This document shows, piece after piece, positions 36,478-45,895 of a stretch of DNA of 64,000 bases. The DNA comes from Hymenobacter arizonensis (GTDB taxonomy: Bacteria > Bacteroidota > Bacteroidia > Cytophagales > Hymenobacteraceae). A program made the position numbers and the translations under genes. The stretch spans positions 192,767 through 256,766 of the forward strand of contig NZ_FOXS01000008.1 of NCBI RefSeq assembly GCF_900115775.1. The letters are read 5' to 3'. Each line of letters opens with the position of its first letter. Position 1 is the stretch's first letter. The notes under the pieces were generated by a model that was not told the DNA's origin, searched no databases, and worked only from the letters and a program-made list of their open reading frames with translations.

Positions 36478-38694
36478 TCAATGTGCGATCTGGACGTGCT
36501 CTGTGTAGGTCTGCTTCCCACTGCCAGCACGCAAGATATAGAAGCCCTCCGGCAAGTCGCGCACGTCGAACTTTACCCGTCCCTTCTGGCTCTTTCCGGT
36601 CTTGACAAGTTTACCATAGCTATTGTACAAGCATGCCTCGAACAACTCATCGTTCGGGACGTCTGCATTAGTTGCTGGTGATGAACTTGTCACAATCTGC
36701 GGACTGGTGTTAGGATCAGTATTTTGCAGAATGACATCCGAACTGGTGGGATTAGACGAAACCATGTAGTAATTCCGTATCACAAAAAAGTAGAACGTGG
36801 TGGTCGTACTGCTGCACGCATCGGGATTAGTAGCAGTCACGTCCAGGTATACCCGTTCGTTGGCGGTTCCAGAAGGGCCAATGGCAAACGTGGCTACGTT
36901 AGAACCGGGCGAACTCTGGTATACAGTGGGCGGAGGGGAGTTGAAAAGAATTCGTTGCGCACTAAATGAGTACGTGGTGCCCACACTAGGCTTTGCACCT
37001 ACCTGTACCGTCACGTTGCCAGACGGAACGGTTTGAGAAGTTTGCAAAGGAGTGGTTTGATTGTAAGGGTTGGTGCTGGAGTGCCAATTGCCTGAAATAG
37101 GGGATGGGTTAGTGCATAGTGCTTGAAGCGTAGCTTTATACGCATTAACACGGCCATAACCCATTTCGCTGTTCCAACTCAAGCTAGTGTTTTCCCCAGT
37201 GCCTGGGATGTAGGTATAACCCCCGGTTTTATCTGCCGAGGATTCTAAAATTTGGCGGGCCTGTAATTGAGTCAAACTAGGATTAACGGATAAAATCAGG
37301 GCGGCGACGCCGGCCGCATTAGGACAGGCGGCAGAAGTACCCGTAAAATTTGATAGGTAATCCGTTGTACTATAACCCGCAGTTCCTTGTCGGTCACTGG
37401 TGTAGATGTTCTCGCCTGGGGCAACGAGATCCAAGCCAGTGCCGAAATTAGAAAAGTTCGCACGTTGGTCTCTATGGGTTGTAGCGCCAACCGCGATCAC
37501 GCTGGGTTCTGAAGCCGGAAAATCTAAAGGGCTGTCCTGGTTGCCGGTAGCAGCCAGAACAATACAGCCTAAACCGTTTCGTCCCTGTGTGACCGCTCGG
37601 TTAAGTGCATCGATAACAGCTTGCTGACCGACACTAACTCGGAAGGAAAGACTTAGTACATCAGCACGGTTGTTTTGCCAGGCCCAATCAATACCCGAGG
37701 CCATCCATTCAGCAGTGGTAATGTCAAAAATGGTTGAGGTCCCGGTAAACACTCGTACGGGTACTATACGGCTGGAGTAAGCGACCCCCGCGATTCCTAT
37801 GCCGTTGTTGGCTTGCGCACCTACAATGCCAGCGCACGCGGTACCATGGCTGTCGTTTTGGGTGGGTGCCCCGCCAGTGCCTTGTCCCGTTGCGTCAAAG
37901 CCAGCCAGGAGATTAGACCTTAAGTCAGGATGATTTAGTTCTACGCCGTCGTCAAGCACCGCGATTCGAATGGTATTATCGCCAGTGGTGATGCCCCACG
38001 CTTCAGCCACATCCATGTCAGCATCGTTAAAGCCCCCCATTTGGCCCGTGTTATTCAGCGCGTACTGTTGCGCGTAAAATGGGTCATTCGTAGTTTTTTC
38101 AATGAAAAGCACGAAATTTGGTTCTGAGTATTCAAACAAACCACTTTCGTGAAAACGATTCGCCAGTGTCATGGCATCGCCCTTTTTCTTGTCAACCTTT
38201 AAGTAGTAAGTTTTCGCATCAAAGTCAGATTGATGGTCAATAGCTGTCCCTGTTTGGGCCAGCAACTGGTGCAAACCAGACGTTGAAGTAGAAGGCTTCA
38301 GTTTGACAATAAACTGGTCATTAACCGCTCCAAAAGGCTTGCCTTTCTCATCTAGCAGAATGGGAGCTGCTTGAGTTACATCGGGGTCTGCCAGATATTG
38401 TGTCACCAAATCTCGAATGCTGGCCTTGGTTTTACCAGGGGCTATATCTAGCAATGATACGCCGGGCAAGGCTGCCAAAGACCTCATTGCATTACTTCCC
38501 AGCATAGGGGCGGCTTTTTCCCGCCTCGCCAAAGTGGCGGCATCCTTAAATTTTACCAGTACCTGTGAAGTGCTGGGTTCATAGTACACTTTTTTGCCTT
38601 TGTGGTAGCTGGCGTATTCTTGGGCAAAGCAGGTTGCTGTTGGCAAAAAGAAAAACAAGAAAATGCCACGAATTAAACGGGTAGATGAAGACAT
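36478..38694 (-). CDS. secreted S8 subtilisin-like protease with type IX sorting domain
   Basis: This 738-aa protein has a signal peptide (about residues 1-24, ending CFAQ), a propeptide-like region with two repeated segments (QVLVKFKDAATLAR and QFIVKLKPSTSTSG), and an S8 domain with D248 (VLDDGVELNHPDL), H283 (SHGTACAG) and S454 (GTSAACPNAAG). A Ser/Thr-rich linker follows, and the last 70 residues have the type IX C-terminal sorting pattern (FEACLYNSYGKLVKTGK, then FDVRDLPEGFYILRAG). It should be exported by Sec, cross the outer membrane by the type IX system and be anchored or released. The start is ATG 38694. The next gene upstream on this strand encodes a lipoprotein 95 bp away. Confidence 0.92.
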   Translation of the reverse strand: MSSSTRLIRGIFLFFFLPTATCFAQEYASYHKGKKVYYEPSTSQVLVKFKDAATLARREKAAPMLGSNAMRSLAALPGVSLLDIAPGKTKASIRDLVTQYLADPDVTQAAPILLDEKGKPFGAVNDQFIVKLKPSTSTSGLHQLLAQTGTAIDHQSDFDAKTYYLKVDKKKGDAMTLANRFHESGLFEYSEPNFVLFIEKTTNDPFYAQQYALNNTGQMGGFNDADMDVAEAWGITTGDNTIRIAVLDDGVELNHPDLRSNLLAGFDATGQGTGGAPTQNDSHGTACAGIVGAQANNGIGIAGVAYSSRIVPVRVFTGTSTIFDITTAEWMASGIDWAWQNNRADVLSLSFRVSVGQQAVIDALNRAVTQGRNGLGCIVLAATGNQDSPLDFPASEPSVIAVGATTHRDQRANFSNFGTGLDLVAPGENIYTSDRQGTAGYSTTDYLSNFTGTSAACPNAAGVAALILSVNPSLTQLQARQILESSADKTGGYTYIPGTGENTSLSWNSEMGYGRVNAYKATLQALCTNPSPISGNWHSSTNPYNQTTPLQTSQTVPSGNVTVQVGAKPSVGTTYSFSAQRILFNSPPPTVYQSSPGSNVATFAIGPSGTANERVYLDVTATNPDACSSTTTTFYFFVIRNYYMVSSNPTSSDVILQNTDPNTSPQIVTSSSPATNADVPNDELFEACLYNSYGKLVKTGKSQKGRVKFDVRDLPEGFYILRAGSGKQTYTEHVQIAH

Positions 38695-38789
38695 AGTTTC
38701 TTTTGTTTAAAAGTGTGCGGTGATTTACCAAGTACAGTTACCCGAGGTGAGTGCGTATTCCGGCGCTCGCCACAGGTGCCGTTGACTCT

Positions 38790-39269
38790 TTAGGGTAATA
38801 TCTGTACTTCAAATTCTACCTTCGCATCCGTGGCAATTCGTGGTATTAATGCGTGATATTTAGCTGTGGTTACGGCAGCATCTGTCCCTTGCTGAACGAC
38901 CACGGTGTATTTGTAATCTTTACACGATCGTGTGATCTGTTGCGAAATAACGCGGCCACCGGACGGCAACTTGGTTTGCCCAGTAAGTAGCGTAAAGGAA
39001 CCAAAGTCGATCACCGGTGGATTGGGACAGGTGTACGCCGTGCGAAACTGAGCTGCCGAAGTTATTATTTGCTTGCTTGATTGCCTGATTTCCAATGTAG
39101 CATCCGCGAGACAGGCAGGACTGGCACTTAAGCCGGGAACGGCTGTTATCGCGACCATACTGGGCGAGCAGGGCTCGGGCGCAACAGCATTTTGTGATTC
39201 TTTTTCACAACTGCTGCTCATGGTCAACAGACCAAGCATCGCAAGCGTGATGATTTGAAGTGCTTTCAT
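38790..39269 (-). CDS. predicted lipoprotein, unknown function
   Basis: This 159-aa protein starts MKALQIITLAMLGLLTMSSSC, a lipoprotein signal with the lipidated Cys at residue 21. The rest has four more Cys residues and beta-type text (FGSFTLLTGQTKLPSGGRVI, then YKYTVVVQQG). I do not recognise a family. It lies upstream of the S8 protease on the same strand and may be co-transcribed with it. Confidence 0.7.
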   Translation of the reverse strand: MKALQIITLAMLGLLTMSSSCEKESQNAVAPEPCSPSMVAITAVPGLSASPACLADATLEIRQSSKQIITSAAQFRTAYTCPNPPVIDFGSFTLLTGQTKLPSGGRVISQQITRSCKDYKYTVVVQQGTDAAVTTAKYHALIPRIATDAKVEFEVQILP

Positions 39270-40082
39270 AAAAGGAGTTGTTTGGTGTGAAAAATGAAAT
39301 CGAGAGGGTAAAATGTACTATTTAAAATGCCTTGTTCGGGCACAGTGTTTCGCGAAGGCTTTAATCCGTCAGAACCCTAAATAAAAATTAAATATTTAAT
39401 TTTTATTTAGTTAATTTGAGCGAGGCAGCGGTTTCCGCGAATTTCACGCCTTTACATCACTGCGACAGGAGTAAGGGGCCGATGAGGTGAAACCAAAAAA
39501 AGTAAGAATCCTTTGCGAAGGCTTCTGCTAGGAGCGCGAAGGGTAGATATGGCATGGGCCGGAAACCGGCGGGTGCCACCAAGGCGGACCGGCAACGTCC
39601 TGGCAGAGCAGGGTGCCCGGCACGTGCGCAGCCCGGGGCTGCAGCGATTGGGGTTCTGGGGTTCCACGGCCCCAGGCAAGGCAAACACCTTGGTAGTAGG
39701 TTGGCTAAGCTGGCGTAAACAAACAAATAAAGAATTATTAAAGCTAATGATACCATTTGCTTTTTAATAAACATTATAGGAACCCCATAATGGGCCCAAC
39801 TAAGGCGCCGAATCAACACACTAAGCGCGCTTTACCCGGGTTGATGCCCGCCTAAACATCAGCGATCAGTCGGATTGTATTGGAGAAAGGATGGGTGTGA
39901 GCTAAGCAGTAAACCATAAACCAGGAGTTTTTACAATGGCTGCTGGTGAGTTACAGGCCTGCCATATCGGCCTTTTCTGCGGCACCCAGACACGGGAACA
40001 ATCAGCAATTAACCTCCTCGTTGAACAGGGTGGTATATTGGTGCCTTAAACGAGAAATAACCCGGTTTTTTTTAAAGCTAAA
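39270..40082. other. 810-bp stretch with a palindrome but no clear gene
   Basis: It holds the 34-bp palindrome at 39377-39410. A minus-strand frame at 39457-39819 starts with one hydrophobic segment but the rest is Pro/Ala/Arg-rich and unlike a protein family, so I do not call it. Confidence 0.4.
39377..39410. repeat. 34-bp perfect AT-rich palindrome
   Basis: The arm CTAAATAAAAATTAAAT and its exact complement meet with no loop. It lies about 110 bases before the lipoprotein start (minus strand). It could be an operator, a bidirectional terminator-like hairpin or a DNA cruciform site. Confidence 0.75.
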
Positions 40083-40727
40083 ATGAATGATTCGCCGAAA
40101 GTAGCCTTGGAAATAGGCTGCGCGTTCCCCGATTATTTCCCGGACGTGATTGTGGAGGATATGTTAGGAAGCCCCAAAGAGCGTCCCGTGGGTCTTTTAG
40201 TCGAGCGGGTTCCCACGGAGGCGCATGCTTCTATCGAGTGGGTGCTGATGACAGGCGTGGTAGCCTGGGTTTCAAAATCGTATTTTGAATCATTCCTCCA
40301 GGAAGCAGGCAAAGACCATTACCAACTATTGAGCAACTGGCTGAAAGGACTGGTCGGAAAGTCCAGGATACTGAAGTCGAGAACGATAACGGCTAGTCAG
40401 TCGACAGAGAAGATACAGTCGGGCTATCGGCAGTCCAAAGTCATTTCGGTGATGATGCAGCTAAAGAATGGCCAGACAGTGAAAGTGCTTTTTGACGACC
40501 AACTCTCGCAGCAGGAGTGGGAGGAGGCCGTAGAGCAAATGATAAGCCTAGTGGTCGCCAATTACCAGTCGGCAGAAAACGATGCCCTTGCGCAACAATT
40601 GGCTGATGGCAACCAGCAGAAAAGGCAAGCGCTGTACGCCGTACTGGACGACACGGGCAAAAACTGGCTACTATTGGACGACCGCGGCATGATGGCGCGC
40701 GAATACGGTCCCCGACCGGCTGGCTGA
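40083..40727 (+). CDS. hypothetical protein, 214 aa
   Basis: It starts at ATG 40083. There is no signal peptide or membrane segment. It has a mixed alpha/beta look, with a charged middle (SRILKSRTITASQSTEKIQSG), a strand pair ISVMMQLKNGQTVKVLFDD, and a late helix of Gln/Ala. I do not recognise a family. Its neighbours are unrelated: a lipoprotein on the other strand and a DUF262 relic. Codon use is consistent with a real gene. Confidence 0.6.
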   Translation: MNDSPKVALEIGCAFPDYFPDVIVEDMLGSPKERPVGLLVERVPTEAHASIEWVLMTGVVAWVSKSYFESFLQEAGKDHYQLLSNWLKGLVGKSRILKSRTITASQSTEKIQSGYRQSKVISVMMQLKNGQTVKVLFDDQLSQQEWEEAVEQMISLVVANYQSAENDALAQQLADGNQQKRQALYAVLDDTGKNWLLLDDRGMMAREYGPRPAG

Positions 40728-41294
40728 CGTCGAGTCGGCGGATTTGTAAATACGCCGCTCCGCCTCTGTCATCGGAGGGGCGTGTGTGCTGGGTTGGTAT
40801 CAGGTGGTGTGGACTTGGCCAGCATGTGTGCCAGCGATTCAGCGCGAACCCACTGTGATGCGCTACTTTATTACAGGCTTTACATGATTATTGTTGCTCT
40901 GTGACGAAGACGGGTTAACACGCATTGAAGCAATTGTGCGATGGATTGGCTAGGTAATGTATTTACGACCAGCAAGAAAAGCCATGATATAATTCTGGCC
41001 GCCATCAACCCTCATGCCAATGAAGCGAAGTCTGACATGATGGATCCTCTGTTCGGCGCTGGGCATCAGCATGGCAAATGCGCAAGTGCTCTCCCGAAAT
41101 ATTGTGTAGTACTACCATCTGCTCAAACCCGAAGCCGGGCCGGTACCAGAGGCCGACGGTGAAGGTGCTCACAATTAGCAGCGGCTTTAGCCTTGATTAA
41201 GCGTCACTCAAACATCAATCTCAATTTGGGTTAACAGGCCCAAAAACGTGCTAGTAAGTTGGCCTGCAATTCCCCTCCCACCTGTCGCTTTAAA
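40728..41294. other. intergenic stretch, nothing firm
   Basis: A GC-rich imperfect hairpin at about 40751-40783 (CGCCGCTCCGCC against GGAGGGGCGTG) may be the terminator of the 214-aa gene. The short frame 40941-41162 is not supported. Confidence 0.35.
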
Positions 41295-41477
41295 ATGGAC
41301 ATTTCCTTGGATAAGCAAAGTATTGACAAGATATTTTCCAGCACTACGTACCACATTGACTTCTACCAGCGTCATTACAAATGGACGAAAGAACCCGTTA
41401 ATCGCATGTGGCAAATGTCTTTTATCGGTTCAACCAAGAGTGCCTTTTTAATGAACATGCCGAATTTCCTTCATTAG
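41295..41477 (+). pseudogene. N-terminal relic of a DUF262 (GmrSD-type) protein
   Basis: From ATG 41295 the frame reads MDISLDKQSIDKIFSSTTYH, then IDFYQRHYKWTKEPV, the typical opening of DUF262 proteins, in which the YQR/W block forms the ParB-like nuclease or NTP-binding site. After about 35 residues the pattern is lost and the frame stops at 60 aa, whereas intact proteins have 350-700. It is the stump of a type IV restriction-like gene. Confidence 0.65.
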
Positions 41478-41685
41478 CCTTGCACGAATAGCTTACTCAT
41501 CGCGCCAAATCTTGCTCTTAAACGTATATAGTAAGAGCCAGGTCACACCTTGGTAAATTCTGATGTAGTCGTCTGGTGCCCTCGTTAGCCTCTCACCTAG
41601 TCCGAATATGCACGCCTCCACAACCGTGCACCGCTACCAGGTGGTGCGCCCCATCCTTACTGGAAATAATACGTATTTTTCGGGT

Positions 41686-41898
41686 ATGGAAAAGCCCACC
41701 TTCTTACCCCAGGAAGCCACCGAGGCCCAGCGCCGCGCCATCATGCAGCGGACCTTTGCCGCGGGCATTGCGCAGGGTGCCATTGTTACGGCTGAAACCG
41801 AGGCCGCGTACAACCGCTATATTGCCGGGGAAATCACACTAGAGCAGGCGACTAACCTGGCCATGAGCGTTTACCAAAAGCAAGCAGTACACGCTTGA
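41686..41898 (+). CDS. VbhA-like antitoxin of the Fic module
   Basis: From ATG 41686 the protein is 70 aa, close to the usual 60-70 for VbhA antitoxins (a TTG/ATG start further up at 41608 adds an unlike tail). It has the pattern RRAIMQRTFAAGIAQGAIV, then a helix AYNRYIAGEITLEQ as in VbhA. Class I Fic antitoxins block the ATP gamma-phosphate site with an (S/T)xxxE(G/N) helix; here the matching place seems to be AGIAQG, with Ala for Ser and Gln for Glu. The Fic gene follows 95 bp later with a terminator between. If the register is right, the inhibitory Glu is missing, so inhibition would be weak or different. Confidence 0.68.
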   Translation: MEKPTFLPQEATEAQRRAIMQRTFAAGIAQGAIVTAETEAAYNRYIAGEITLEQATNLAMSVYQKQAVHA

Positions 41899-41929
41899 TG
41901 CTTTCGACTGCCGATAGCTACTACTTATA

Positions 41930-41957
41930 GGGCCTACTGTTATCAGTAGGCCTTTTT
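41930..41957 (+). terminator. intrinsic terminator between antitoxin and Fic genes
   Basis: GGCCTACTG (41931-41939) pairs perfectly with CAGTAGGCC (41944-41952) around TTAT, followed by TTTTT. It ends 36 bases before the Fic ATG, so only read-through or a separate start would express the toxin. Confidence 0.8.
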
Positions 41958-41993
41958 ACTTGGTGGCCACTACCGCCTGAATTGATAGCCCCG

Positions 41994-43391
41994 ATGGATT
42001 TGTTTCAAGACCCTCTGCACAGTCGGCCGAATAACGAAGTATTGATAAACAAGCTCGGCATTACCACGCAGCAGGAGCTCCGGGAGGCAGAAGGCGCGAA
42101 CCTGGGCCGAATGGCCCTGCTCGTGGAAGGCATCAAACCCATTCCCGGCGACTTTGACGCGGCCCATCTGAAACAGATTCACCAGGAGCTGTTGGGCAAC
42201 ATCTATCCGTGGGCCGGAGAAACCCGCGCCTGGGGCCAGTTCCAAGGGCAGAAGCACTTGCCCAACGGCAGCTTGTTCTTTGCTCCCTACCAGCAGATTG
42301 AGGCGCGCCTGAATTTGTTGGGCAACCAGCTCACGCAGGAAAACCAGCTAAAAGGGCTCGACGAGGACCAGTTTGTCAAACGGCTGACTTACTATGCCGA
42401 CCAGTACAACTACGTGCATCCGTTCCGCGAGGGCAACGGCCGCACCTTGCAAGTAATACTGGCCGAAGTGGGCCGCCGAGCAGGGTATGACGTGCGGATA
42501 TCCGAGCAGCAGATCAAGGAGTACAACCCGGCCCGCGATGCCGCCATTCTGCGCAAAAACGGGCTCCACCCGGACGAAAACCTTGCCCCGTTGCGCCGAC
42601 TGTTGGCCCTGGCCACCACGCCCGCTGAAGGCCCCCAGGCCGAGCAGCTGCGCCACCCGGCCCTGGCCCGGCCGGTGCCCGCGCCCTCCCCGGGTATGCA
42701 GCAGGCCGAGGCCCTGCGCACGCTCATCGTGGGAAGCCGCGAGGTTTCGGAGGAGCGGGTGATGCAGCGCGTCACCAAGCATCATTTTAAGGTGTCGCCG
42801 GACTACCTGCAGCAGGCCAAGGCGCAGGAGGCCGCGTTGGTTGCCAGTGCCCAGGCTGTGCAGCGGGAGCCCGCGACGTGGCCCGCGTTCCGCCAGCAGC
42901 TACTCGAACGGGTGAAGCAAGTAGAGGCCGACCCCGGCATTACCCGCGGCTCCTTGGCCCACCTGGCCCACGTGAAAAAGGCCAGTGCGGAGCTCGACCG
43001 GAACCAGGCGCTGACCCCCGCCTTTCGGGAGCAGGAAGTGCCCGCCGACCAGTTGACCCGGCTAGGCAAGCCCGTTGCGGAATTGTGGAAGCTGGGCCAG
43101 ATGGAGAAGCTTCTGCAGGGCCAGCGGACCGACCACCTGCCCTTCCCGATGCCAAACCCCCAGGGCGGGCCACAGCACGTGCCCATGCAGCTCCAGCTAA
43201 ACCGCGATGCCGCCGGGGCCGTGGGCGTGGAGGTGTACTTGCCGGCCGCCGTGCGCGAGAGAATGGAACAAGCCGCCGCGCAGCAAAGGCCTCAAACTTC
43301 CCAGCAGCAACAGCCGCCCGTGCAGCAGGCCCCAACTCCCCAGGTGGAGGCGCCAAGCGCCCCACAAAGGCGGCGTGGGCCAAAACGTTAG
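41994..43391 (+). CDS. fic: Fic-domain protein (putative AMPylating toxin) with long C-terminal tail
   Basis: From ATG 41994 the protein has 465 aa (a TTG at 41982 adds four). The Fic domain covers about residues 45-190. The core motif HPFREGNGR is complete (H142 to R150), so it should transfer AMP or another nucleotide moiety to target hydroxyls. The region after 220 is Gln/Pro/Ala-rich, with a segment HLPFPMPNPQGGPQHVPMQL like those of DUF3945/DUF4099 proteins of Bacteroidota conjugative elements, and the end is basic (RRRGPKR). Such a tail on a Fic protein recalls VbhT, whose C-terminal BID domain is exported by type IV secretion, but I do not see a BID domain. The VbhA-like gene upstream fits a toxin-antitoxin pair. 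Confidence 0.85.
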   Translation: MDLFQDPLHSRPNNEVLINKLGITTQQELREAEGANLGRMALLVEGIKPIPGDFDAAHLKQIHQELLGNIYPWAGETRAWGQFQGQKHLPNGSLFFAPYQQIEARLNLLGNQLTQENQLKGLDEDQFVKRLTYYADQYNYVHPFREGNGRTLQVILAEVGRRAGYDVRISEQQIKEYNPARDAAILRKNGLHPDENLAPLRRLLALATTPAEGPQAEQLRHPALARPVPAPSPGMQQAEALRTLIVGSREVSEERVMQRVTKHHFKVSPDYLQQAKAQEAALVASAQAVQREPATWPAFRQQLLERVKQVEADPGITRGSLAHLAHVKKASAELDRNQALTPAFREQEVPADQLTRLGKPVAELWKLGQMEKLLQGQRTDHLPFPMPNPQGGPQHVPMQLQLNRDAAGAVGVEVYLPAAVRERMEQAAAQQRPQTSQQQQPPVQQAPTPQVEAPSAPQRRRGPKR

Positions 43392-43442
43392 CCCGGACGC
43401 TTACCTTGCTAATACCTTACTACCCCTTCTCCCTACCAGACT

Positions 43443-43835
43443 ATGAGAAAAAAACTGCTTCCGCTGCTGCTGTTGCCCTTCTGGGCGGCTAGTTGTTCCG
43501 GTGACCAAGAAGATTCGGACCCCCAGCCGAATACTACGCCCAAAGAGTACCAGGTGACCTATCAGGTTACGGCCGTAAACTATGCGCAGTCCCGCATCAT
43601 CTACCGCGATAACACCGGCAGTTTGATTACGGAGGAAAACGTACCGCTACCCAAAACCTACTCGTTCAAGCGGACCCTGAAATCGGCGGACATTCTGAGT
43701 GTCGGCGCTTTCCCTGCTCAGGGCGATGCAACGGCCAACGTAACGTGCGTCATTCAACTCGATGGAAAAACGGTTGATACAAAATCCGGCCCCGGACCTA
43801 ATCCGCAGGCCGTGGCCAGCTACGTTCTGCCTTAG
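43443..43835 (+). CDS. predicted lipoprotein, MmpS-like
   Basis: This 130-aa protein has a lipoprotein signal (MRKKLLPLLLLPFWAASC, Cys 18) and an acidic linker followed by a small beta domain: VTYQVTAVNYAQSRIIYRD, an NVPLPKTYSF strand, and CVIQLDGKTVDTKSG. This is the pattern of MmpS-type accessory proteins seen in Bacteroidota lipoproteins. The role is unknown. A good terminator follows. Confidence 0.68.
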   Translation: MRKKLLPLLLLPFWAASCSGDQEDSDPQPNTTPKEYQVTYQVTAVNYAQSRIIYRDNTGSLITEENVPLPKTYSFKRTLKSADILSVGAFPAQGDATANVTCVIQLDGKTVDTKSGPGPNPQAVASYVLP

Positions 43836-43851
43836 CCCCCGGATACCAATA

Positions 43852-43888
43852 AAAAGACCCTGCTTGTCCGAGCAGGGCCTTTTTTATT
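43852..43888 (+). terminator. intrinsic terminator after the MmpS-like lipoprotein
   Basis: CCCTGCT (43858-43864) pairs with AGCAGGG (43871-43877), with A-rich sequence before and CCTTTTTTATT after. It can work in both directions. Confidence 0.85.
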
Positions 43889-44308
43889 AATGCTTCTCTT
43901 GCTGTAATCGCTCTGTGAAATCCAATACGCTTGCAGCTTTTGATGCATAAGAAGCAATGGCTTCGGGTAGTCCGGTTCCTGCTTCAGTAAGGAGAGAAGT
44001 ATGGTTTACTTCTGCTACGGGTTCAAAATATTCAAACAGATAGTTAAGTTAATTTAGCAATGGTTGCCTCATCATCCTCGCTAGCAACGCCTCAGCACAT
44101 AGCATCACCTGAGCTTGTTGCCATGCCTGTAACGTTGGCCCCGGCAAGTTGCGGTAATAACGGGAGAGTATCCGAAGCGGACTTATCTGTATGGCCTCGA
44201 CCACCTTGAAGCAGTTTGCGATAAACTCGACCGCTTAGGCCCATAACAGAACAAGAGGAGAAAGCAATCCCCGCGACTATCTCATCTATTTGGTTGTTTA
44301 ACAACACC
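43889..44308 (-). other. gene debris
   Basis: On the minus strand a frame from about 44042 to 43890 gives a 50-residue C-terminus-like piece (LFEYFEPVAEVNHTSLLTEAG through LDFTERLQQEKH) with no start. Next to it, frames within 44092-44307 give pieces such as RYYRNLPGPTLQAWQQAQ with frameshifts. I do not recognise either family. They look like truncated genes. Confidence 0.3.
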
Positions 44309-45142
44309 CTAGTAGGCAGTAAACTCCAAGGAAAAAGAGCGGTTGCTAACCCGGGCTTGCCGTAGGTGCACGTGCTCGTAATCTGCGTCTGAATCTAATA
44401 GGTCGATGAATGCTTCCACCGGCGCTGACCAGGCCTTGGCGCCAATGCTAATTTCTACCAACGATTTCTTAGCGAATGATTTGCTGCCTTGACCGGAGCG
44501 GGTAAACACCCGGCATTCTTCTTCATAGGCCCACACATCTGCTTTCACCGACAAGGCCTTGCTGACCGACTCCTCGTCTAGGCGAGCTAAGACCGGGTAA
44601 TCGCGGCTGTAGGTCACCGGGCACATATCGAAATAGGCGATTGGGTCTGCCAGCACGTCGAACTTTAGGCATACGCCGCAGTGGGAATCTGCGTAGTGAG
44701 ACCACATCAGTAGGTTATCGCCGCGAGTACCGTAACAGCAGATGCCGATGTGGGCCATTGTGTCCCTCAGCCAAACTTGCGCCCTTTCAACCGTAAGCTT
44801 GGGGTGTTGACGCAGATTGTTCAAGCCACGTCGGCGGTCTGCCCGCCGCCTAGGCCGGTGGCTTTCCAACCGTTCGTACAGTTTGGCCACGCTGCGTACA
44901 ATGTCTGCTGAACGCCGCGAATCCAACGGTATCTGGCAATCAAACGGGTCATTGAAAGTTGTCGGTTCCGAGTGCCACATTGCTGCGGTGGTAATAATTT
45001 TGGTTGTGTTATCAACCAGCGTAAATCCTTCAGGGTGTTCCCGGTCAATTACATAGAGTGGCCGGTACTTATAGAGGTAGCGTGGAAATTCGCCCGTCTG
45101 AACACGGCGGGTAAGGTATTGCTTAGCGGCTTCAGGGTGCAT
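44309..45142 (-). CDS. DUF2971 family protein
   Basis: From ATG 45142 the protein has 277 aa; a TTG at 45217 is possible but adds an unlike tail. The DUF2971 pattern is clear: YLYKYRPL, TFNDPFDCQIPLD, then NLLMWSHYADSHCGVCLKFD and a WAYEEECRVF segment. The family is cytoplasmic, of unknown biochemical role and often found in mobile or defence regions. It lies alone between debris and a small membrane protein. Confidence 0.82.
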   Translation of the reverse strand: MHPEAAKQYLTRRVQTGEFPRYLYKYRPLYVIDREHPEGFTLVDNTTKIITTAAMWHSEPTTFNDPFDCQIPLDSRRSADIVRSVAKLYERLESHRPRRRADRRRGLNNLRQHPKLTVERAQVWLRDTMAHIGICCYGTRGDNLLMWSHYADSHCGVCLKFDVLADPIAYFDMCPVTYSRDYPVLARLDEESVSKALSVKADVWAYEEECRVFTRSGQGSKSFAKKSLVEISIGAKAWSAPVEAFIDLLDSDADYEHVHLRQARVSNRSFSLEFTAY

Positions 45143-45238
45143 TAGGGCAGGAAATCGGCTGATTTCAAAGATACCCACGCGTTGACTCAAGATGTCTGCC
45201 TGGGCGTCTTTTACCAATAGCTGTTTCGCGATGTCAGC

Positions 45239-45619
45239 TTATCCAACCATGCCGCTACTGCCCATCCCGATTGAGATAAGAAAGATGAGCAGCACGAAAA
45301 AGAGCGCCGCGAGCGCGCAGGGCAGCGCGATCCACCAGGGGATGGGCGATGGGTTACCTAGCGCCCGTATCGAGAGCCAAAATGAAACAAGCGCAAGGAC
45401 GATGAATTCGAAAAGCAAAGCATAGCTCAAATCGGGCATGTCGTCCAAGAAGTCATGCGGCACGCTCCAGACGACGAGCGCCAGTAGCCCCGCCCCCCCA
45501 ATCACGCCATAGTACTGGACCGCAGCGCCCCGGCGTCGGTGCAGCTTGTGCACAGCCCAAACAGTGGGCAGCAGCACAGCCACGAATAAAGCTGGCTTGG
45601 AAAAAGTGGTGGCAATCAT
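45239..45619 (-). CDS. small membrane protein, 126 aa
   Basis: It starts at ATG 45619 with four hydrophobic helices near residues 8-25, 38-52, 65-83 and 96-120 and a basic loop HKLHRRRG. It is not a family I recognise. It lies 21 bp upstream of the DUF2971 TTG start on the same strand. Confidence 0.55.
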   Translation of the reverse strand: MIATTFSKPALFVAVLLPTVWAVHKLHRRRGAAVQYYGVIGGAGLLALVVWSVPHDFLDDMPDLSYALLFEFIVLALVSFWLSIRALGNPSPIPWWIALPCALAALFFVLLIFLISIGMGSSGMVG

Positions 45620-45895
45620 ATGTTAGAAGCGTCGAGGCACACTCGGACAGGGCACCGTCCCGTCACTTAACTTGTTGCAAGACCCATTAGAAGAAGTCCT
45701 TAATAGCGCGTTAAACATACGCTCCTTACTTTGAACGGGCCTCGTTTACCTTCGGACCGTTTTACTGAACGCTGCTTTTACCGACAGCAGCCGGTTCCTC
45801 CTGTTCACGGTGCGGCATTGGAATCCGCTATGGGGCCTAAAGTACCGGGCGAGCGGCGGGTTCGTACGGAATCGATAACCCCTCCCGCGAAGCGC

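Noticed and set aside
39457..39819. Minus-strand 120-aa frame with one hydrophobic segment
   Set aside because: Beyond the first 35 residues it is Pro/Ala/Arg-rich with no fold-like pattern; the opposite strand also stays open there by composition.
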